Positions 57,401 to 64,000 of a DNA stretch of 64,000 bases are shown here, in pieces (positions within the stretch are counted from its first letter, which is position 1; every line of letters starts with the position of its first letter). The notes beneath the pieces were generated by a model that did no database searches, was not told where the DNA came from, and saw only the letters and a program-made list of their open reading frames with translations. This stretch comes from Eurosta solidaginis (lineage: Eukaryota; Arthropoda; Insecta; Diptera; Tephritidae): contig NC_090320.1 in assembly GCF_040869045.1 (NCBI RefSeq), positions 150,744,941-150,808,940 of the forward strand. Direction: 5' to 3'. The translations under genes were made by a program, and so were the position numbers.

Positions 57401-58292
57401 ATACACCAGCCGTATTCACCGTAATCCACCAACTTGTCAACCAAGGACTTTTATCGGTTTCACCAACCTTCCGTTGCTTGGAAATCGATCCAACGACCCA
57501 CCTGCCGGAATACACCAGCCGTATTTACCGACCCGCCGTAATCCACCAACTTGTCAACCAGGGACTTGTATCGGTTTCACCAGCCTTTGGTTGCTTGGAA
57601 ATCGATCCAACGATCCAACTGCCAGAATACACCAGCCGTATTCACCGACCCGCCGTTATCCACCAACTTGTCAACCAGGGACTTGTATCGGTTTCATCAA
57701 CCTTCGGTTGCTTGGAAATCGATCCAACGATCCACCTGCCGGAATACACCAGCCGTATTCACCGACCCGCCGTAATCTACCAACTTATCAACCAGGGACT
57801 TGTATCGGTTTCACCAACCTTCGGTTGCTTGAAAATCGATCCAACGATCCACCTGCCGGAATACACCCGCCGTAATACACCAACTTGTCAACCAGGGACC
57901 TGTATCGGTTTCACCAACCTTCGGTTGCTTGGAAATCGATCCAACGATCCACCTGCCGGAATACACCAGCCGTATTCACCGACCCGCCGTAATCCACCAA
58001 CTTGTCAACCAAGGACTTGTATCGGTTTCACCAACCTTCGGTTGCTTGGAAATCGATGCAACGATCCAGCTGCCGTATTCACCGATCCGTCGGAATCCGC
58101 CGACTCACCAACTTTCGGTTACAGTCCGCCTTCCATCCCTCGGACACCACCTCTCTGCAACGGTGTGTGTGTGTTTTACCAAAATACCAACAACAAATCG
58201 ACGTGTGTTCATTTCAAAAAGAAATAGGTGTCCTTTTTTCGACTCCGGATTGGCTGAGTGCTACCCCAGCCTTCAACGAAACCCACCTTACA
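54448..58292 (+). repeat. LTR 2 of family V, expanded to 3.8 kb
   Basis: Starts TGTAATGACG after the polypurine tract and ends CCACCTTACA before the PBS. The flanks match LTR 1 and LTR 3, but the minisatellite inside has grown to about 3.2 kb. It serves as 3' LTR of unit 1 and 5' LTR of unit 2. Confidence 0.8.
54960..58130 (+). repeat. 134-bp minisatellite, about 26 units
   Basis: The unit is 134 bases, with landmarks GACTTGTATCGGTTTCACCA, TTGCTTGGAAATCGATCC and CCGTAATCCACCAACTTGTC. Shorter units of about 115 bases lack a 19-base block (TATCCACCGACTCACCGGA region). Others lack CCAACGATCC. I counted 26 occurrences of the TTGCTTGG landmark. Since 134 is not a multiple of 3 and the unit has no plus-strand stop in any frame, long open frames appear in all three frames. 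I do not regard these as genes. Confidence 0.9.
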
Positions 58293-58293
58293 A

Positions 58294-60349
58294 ATGGCAC
58301 CCGAGCAGATTCTCGCTTCCACAGGCGGCAGTGGAAAAGCATCAACTGACTCCAACACTGTAGAAGCAAGCACATCGAACACACCAATCGTCACGCACAC
58401 CCAACAAAACACGCTAACCACCGACTCGCTCAGCTGGGTTTATCTTCTTAAGAAAGAGAAACTGGTCGAGGAATGCAAGCGGCACCGCATCTTCGTAGAA
58501 AGACAGACCGTAGCTGATCTACGCGCCGCACTGAGTACCTATGTGCAAACCAAAAGAGCGCGAGCATCAACCGAAAACCTGCTGAGAGACCTAGAACAGG
58601 AAGTTGACGCCGAATAGAAAAGGCCCGTTAGATTACCAGAGGAAACCGCTCCTGCCATCCTTATAGAAGGCCCCGCACCAAAGGCAACAGAGCACAAAGT
58701 AGCACGAAATCAGCCAAGCGAGATGAGTGATGCAGAAGTAATAACCACGGTTCGGGACGGCGACGGGATTCTCCATGACTTCCTGGAATGAGTTGAAGAA
58801 CCAGCAGGATGCTATCGAATTCCACTGGAAAATATCCTCATGACGCTTCCAGAGCTCCTAAGCGGTAAGGCGCTTCAGTGGTTCAGAATACGTAAACCTA
58901 ACATCCATAGATAGAGATTTTTCCTACCCCGATGACACCTGAGCCAGTTGGAGGAAGCTATCCGGCATCGGAAGCAGCACCCACACGAGGAGGCAAAGGA
59001 CTACATCTTAGCACTACAGACGCTGATTCGCCAGCACCCAACGATGTCCAAGGAGGACCACTTAAGCCGCTTATACGACGGACTCAGGGTGGAATACCGC
59101 CTCTTCTTCAAAAAAGAGAGTTCCAGACTATCGATGAACTGATGGAATTAACCGACGAATACGAACTCCTGAAAGCAGAGAAGAACAGTCAGGCCATGCA
59201 GAAGACGCGAAGCTTGGCCATGTTGGGCAAAGGATACAACAGATGTGAATCATGCTGGAGGTGTAAACGACAAGGCCATATGCGTGCCCATTGCCGCAAC
59301 CCGGCACGGGCTGTTTGTTCCAGATGTGGCCGAGACGGGATCCTGTCTAGAGATTGCCGGTTCCAGACACTGCCATGCATAGCCTCACAAGGGGCCAATA
59401 GCGCTATAAGCTCCAACGTCAACCAGAGGTGAGGTTCCGATGATCGGCTCTATGTCAACATCACAACAGAGGGCAGGGTTGTGCGCGCGCTTGTGGATAC
59501 AGGTGCCACGCTGACCTAAATCGACGCCATGATGCGCCAACACCTGGAACACCGTCAAATACGCTCCCATCCAAACCCCATACATGTCCTGTTGGCCAGT
59601 CAAACCTGCATATCAAGCTCATAAGTATTTAGAGTAAAATTAACGCTGGGCGGGCACACAACCAGCTTATTGGTATCGTCACTTCCAAACCTAGCCGAAA
59701 GGATGATCTTGGGGATGGATTTTCTAAGCAGCCGGAGGATCGCCATTATGCTGGATGGAGTCCAACTGACTCCCCACCAGCCTACCGATCCATCACAACT
59801 GGCCCCGCTCAATGTTTAATCATCCAGGAGCACTTGACCCAAAATCAACGGCACAAACTGCAGTCGATGATCTCACATCACCAGAAAATTTTTTTCTCGT
59901 ACGAAAAGACGCTGCAACAGGAAAAAACAAAGACCGCTGGACGAAACTGAGGCTATAAAACAGTCTAAACATCCGCCCTGGAACAAGCCGCGGATCCGGG
60001 GCCCTCCGATAGAAACACCAAAAACAAACGCAAGACCGGTAGCAATAACAGAAACGGTCCGAAAACAACAAAAGTGGAAAACGGAAAAGAACGCAGCCCA
60101 ACGGCCCAGAACCGTGGAAAACCCGAAAATCAAATCGGTGATCAAACGACCACCACAAGAGGAACACGTAATGGGGGCGCAGGTGGGAAAAAGTATGAAC
60201 ATGCTGCCCGCAGGATTCCGCATCAGGCGACCAATGAAGCCTCAACGACGGTGGAGGCACAAGCACAAGGGAAAACGTACGTGGTGTGCAAAGGGGACGA
60301 ACACGCCGCATATGTAAAACAGGGGGGCGCAACAACATACGTTAAGTAG
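58294..60349 (+). pseudogene. Family V gag and protease, unit 2
   Basis: Same layout as unit 1 from ATG 58294. Stops include TAG 58615-58617 (GAG in unit 1) and a TGA in the capsid-like part near 58789. The knuckles are CWRCKRQGHMRAHCRN (normal) and CSRCGRDGILSRDC (Ile for His). Protease LVDTGATLT is followed by a stop. Unlike unit 1, about 370 more bases follow the protease (59767-60140), ending in a basic stretch RRPMKPQRRWRHKHKGKRTW. RT and integrase are still absent. Confidence 0.75.
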
Positions 60350-60955
60350 AATTAGTTAATAAACATGGAACTGTTATTACATTGCAAGAAAAAAAATTTA
60401 AAATGTAAGCATTCCTGAATTTTTACATATATAATATTGTCTTATCATGTACAGTAAATATTTTTTTCTCTTAAAATAAACTGCTAACACGCTACATATA
60501 TATATTATTTTTACCAAATCATATAATTAGCAGGTAAACAAAATTAAACGGTAGTCCCATTTCTGTCAAATAGGGCAACAAACAAAAAAAAAAAAGTAAC
60601 AAAAGAGAGAAGAAAAAAAATTTACCATCCCATTTATGTCAAAGAGGAAAAAAAAGAAGAAAAGAAAACGAAAACCCGTTTTTATATAATTAGTATGTAA
60701 GACAAAGATTGTAATTGAATTTACAGCAACCTAGTAACGCAGTTATATATTAACTGATGTAAACGTTTTGGAAAAAAAAAACAAGAAACCTAAAGAATAA
60801 ATAAATATCAGGCCCAACACACACACACCAGCAGAACCCTGTACTCTGGTACGCGGGTAAATGAAACCTGGGCACAGCCCAAGGTAGTGCAGGTCCGAAG
60901 ACCAAAAATCTTGTCCACCAAGGCGTTAACATGCTGCCCGAGGTAGGGGAGGGAC
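60350..60955 (+). mobile_element. Family V 3' non-coding region, unit 2
   Basis: Collinear with 53868-54447, with small differences. Ends in the polypurine tract before LTR 3. Confidence 0.65.
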
Positions 60956-62010
60956 TGTAATGCCGTTTTACCTTCAATACAAGTAATTTCTACATGCACC
61001 CACCTGTAACCAATGCACTGTCCCTATTACATACGCCACCACTGTAACACCTGGCTGCAAGCTAATAACTGGCACTGAAAAATGCAAGTAATTATGGGCA
61101 AGCATTTCATTCGCGCACCGATCGCGTAGCTAAGATAGCACTTAATTCTCAACCTTTTCATATCCACTTCGACTTAAGTACAAATAATCTGCATTTCATG
61201 ATTATCGAAAGCTCACCTTCAGCAAGGTAAGATCCGCATCCCATGCGTGTGGGTGGATACCATTACCTTGTCTGGTTCTTTCGATCCTGTATGAAGTGGG
61301 CGACCTTGGTCGCTTCCTTTTTGTGTGTCCAGGGAGTAGTGAGTGAGGAGATTTAATTTCCACCCCACAGCTTCCCTCCGACACTGGTGAGTTATCTCCC
61401 ATCTATGGGAAGATACCACCGAATAAATTGGGTTCAGTAACTAACATTCGGTTCACCGGAAGTCACCACCGTATTAACCAGTGACTTGTATCGATTTCAC
61501 CAACCTTCGGTTGCTTGGAAGTCGATCCAACGATCCACCTGCCATGTCCACCGACTCACCGGAATACACCCGCCGTATTCACCGACCCGCCGTAATCCAC
61601 CAACTTGTCAACCAGGAACTTGTATCGGTTTCACCAACCTTCGGTTGCTTGGAAATCGATCCAACGATCCACCTGCCGGAATACACCAGCCGTATTCACC
61701 GACCCGCCGTAATCCACCAACTTGTCAACCAGGGACTTGTATCGGTTTCACCAATCTTCGGTTGCTTGGAAATCGATGCAACGATCCACCTGCCGTATTC
61801 ACCGATCCGTCGGAATCCGCCGACTCACCAACTTTCGGTTACAGTCCGCCTTCCATCCCTCGGACACCACCTCTCTGCAACGGTGTGTGTGTTTTACCAA
61901 AATACCAACAACAAATCGACGTGTGTTCATTTCAAAAAGAAATAGGTGTCCTTTTTTCGACTCCGGATTGGCTGAGTGCTACCCCAGCCTTCAACTAAAC
62001 CCACCTTACA
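60956..62010 (+). repeat. LTR 3 of family V
   Basis: TGTAATGCCG...CCACCTTACA, 1055 bases, with about three minisatellite units (61486-61840). It is shared by units 2 and 3. Confidence 0.8.
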
Positions 62011-62011
62011 A

Positions 62012-64000
62012 ATGGCACCCGAGCAGATTCTCGCTTTCACAGGCGGCAGTGGAAAAGCATCAACTGACACCAACACTGTAGAAGCAAGCACATCGAACAC
62101 ACCAATCGTCACGCACACCCAACAAAACACGCTAACCACCGACTCGCTCAGCTGGGTTTATCTTCTTAAGAAAGAGAAACTGGTCGAGGAATGCAAGCGG
62201 CACCGCATCTTCGTAGAAAGACAGACCGTAGCTGATCTACGCGCCGCACTGAGTACCTATGTGCAAACCAAAAGAGCGCGAGCATCAACCGAAAACCTGC
62301 TGAGAGACCTAGAACAGGAAGTTGACGCCGAATAGAAAAGGCCCGTTAGATTACCAGAGGAAACCGCTCCTGCCATCCTTATAGAAGGCCCCGCACCAAA
62401 GGCAACAGAGCACAAAGTAGCACGAAATCAGCCAAGCGAGATGAGTGATGCAGAAGTAATAAACACGGTTCGGGACGGCGACGGGATTCTCCACGACTTG
62501 CTGGAATGAGTTGAAGAACCAGCAGGATGCTATCGAATTCCACTGGAAAATATCCTCATGACGCTTCCAGAGCTCCTAAGCGGTAAGGCGCTTCAGTGGT
62601 TCAGAATACGTAAACCTAACATCCATAGATAGAGATTTTTCCTACCCCGATGACACCTGAGCCAGTTGGAGGAAGCTATCCGGCATCGGAAGCAGCACCC
62701 ACACGAGGAGGCAAAGGACTACATCTTAGCACTACAGACGCTGATTCGCCAGCACCCAAGGAGGACCACTTAAGCCGCTTATACGACGGACTCAGGGTGG
62801 AATACCGCCTCTTCTTCAAAAAAGAGAGTTCCAGACTATCGATGAACTGATGGAATTGACCGACGAATACGAACTCCTGAAAGCAGAGAAGAACAGTCAG
62901 GCCATGCAGAAGACGCGAAGCTTGGCCATGTTGGGCAAAGGATACAACAGATGTGAATCATGCTGGAGGTGTAAACGACAAGGCCATATGCGTGCCCATT
63001 GCCGCAACCCGGCACGGGCTGTTTGTTCCAGATGTGGCCGAGACGGGATCCTGTCTAGAGATTGGCGGTTCCAGACACTGCCATGCATAGCCTCACAAGG
63101 GGCCAATAGCGCTATAAGCTCCAACGTCAACCAGAGGTGAGGTTCCGATGATCGGCTCTATGTCAACATCACAACAGAGGGCAGGGTTGTGCGCGCGCTT
63201 GTGGATACAGGTGCCACGCTGACCTAAATCGACGCCATGATGCGCCAACACCTGGAACACCGTCAAATACGCTCCCATCCAAACCCCATACATGTCCTGT
63301 TGGCCAGTCAAACCTGCATATCAAGCTCATAAGTATTTAGAGTAAAATTAACGCTGGGCGGGCACACAACCAGCTTATTGGTATCGTCACTTCCAAACCT
63401 AGCCGAAAGGATGATCTTGGGGATGGATTTTCTAAGCAGCCGGAGGATCGCCATTAAGCTGGATGGAGTCCAACTGACTCCCCACCAGCCTACCGATCCA
63501 TCACAACTGGCCCCGCTCAATGTTTAATCATCCAGGAGCACTTGACCCAAAATCAACGGCACAAACTGCAGTCGATGATCTCACATCACCAGAAAATTTT
63601 TTTCTCGTACGAAAAGACGCTGCAACAGGAAAAAACAAAGACCGCTGGACGAAACTGAGGCTATAAAACAGTCTAAACATCCGCCCTGGAACAAGCCGCG
63701 GATCCGGGGCCCTCCGATAGAAACACCAAAAACAAACGCAAGACCGGTAGCAATAACAGAAACGGTCCGAAAACAACAAAAGTGGAAAACGGAAAAGAAC
63801 GCAGCCCAACGGCCCAGAACCGTGGAAAACCCGAAAATCAAATCGGTGATCAAACGACCACCACAAGAGGAACACGTAATGGGGGCGCAGGTGGGAAAAA
63901 GTATGAACATGCTGCCCGCAGGATTCCGCATCAGGCGACCAATGAAGCCTCAACGACGGTGGAGGCACAAGCACAAGGGAAAACGTACGTGGTGTGCAAA
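62012..64000 (+). pseudogene. Family V gag and protease, unit 3, cut by window end
   Basis: Nearly identical to unit 2, including the TAG at 62333-62335 and the stop in the capsid-like part. It has a 10-base deletion near 62756 and CGG for CCG near 63063. Shared stops show units 2 and 3 were copied from one already broken unit. It continues beyond the window. Confidence 0.75.

Noticed and set aside
54960..58130. Regular repeats as a CRISPR array
   Set aside because: Units are 134 bases, contiguous and without unique spacers, in a eukaryotic setting.
54960..58227. Long plus-strand open frames of 300-390 codons
   Set aside because: They are produced by the minisatellite in rotating frames, start with TTG or GTG, and have no domain.

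Overview
This looks like a heterochromatic or repeat-dense stretch of a higher dipteran genome. Tephritid fruit fly is my best guess, from the style of the jockey-type LINE and the tRNA-derived SINE, but the sequence alone does not prove the species. Supporting signs are AT-rich spacers, introns with GT/AG borders, insect-type LTR and non-LTR retrotransposons, a PIF/Harbinger transposon, and a pseudogene of the eukaryotic coatomer alpha subunit. There is no bacterial-style operon, rRNA, tRNA gene or CRISPR array. Almost everything is transposon, much of it nested and broken. Letters W to Z and V are my local names for LTR families.

Layout, 1-24.5 kb. A SINE (561-912) is followed by a gag and LTR fragment of family Z (1505-2752, minus). 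Next come an integrase tail that joins two different elements (2773-3597) and the 3' end of family Y (to 4576). A palindromic LTR of family X sits inside that (4577-5197). A nearly complete but decayed Ty3/gypsy element, W, occupies 6349-14238. X gag and its leader (14239-17054, minus) abut a second palindromic X LTR (17055-17622). A long family Y element runs on the minus strand from 24487 to 17623. Its 5' LTR is split by a foldback element carrying a second SINE.

Layout, 24.5-46 kb. A coatomer alpha pseudogene (24563-28499) keeps at least one intron, and that intron is filled by an RNase H-bearing LINE. Then comes a PIF/Harbinger-type element (29202 to 45583) with TAA target duplications and matching ends. 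It carries a DDE transposase on the plus strand and a three-exon MADF-like partner gene on the minus strand. Its interior has been invaded by a jockey-type LINE unit present three times. A 6.7-kb block was duplicated with internal deletions, so the partner gene now exists as one full-length copy and two partial copies.

Layout, 46-64 kb. The 3' LTR and integrase tail of another Z element (46371-47340) are separated from its upstream part (50783-51180) by a LINE with an unbroken 992-residue ORF2. From 51181 to the window end lies a tandem array of a non-autonomous LTR element, V: LTR, gag-protease, LTR, gag-protease, LTR, gag-protease. Neighbouring units share LTRs. The LTRs hold a 134-bp minisatellite, with about 3 units in LTR1 and LTR3 but about 26 in LTR2, which swells to 3.8 kb.

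How the parts work together: the LTR families would use gag, protease, RT, RNase H and integrase to copy through RNA. The LINEs use endonuclease and RT. The Harbinger element needs its transposase plus the MADF-like protein. I see one apparently intact coding unit, the LINE ORF2 at 47655-50633. All the other genes carry stops, frameshifts or deletions.
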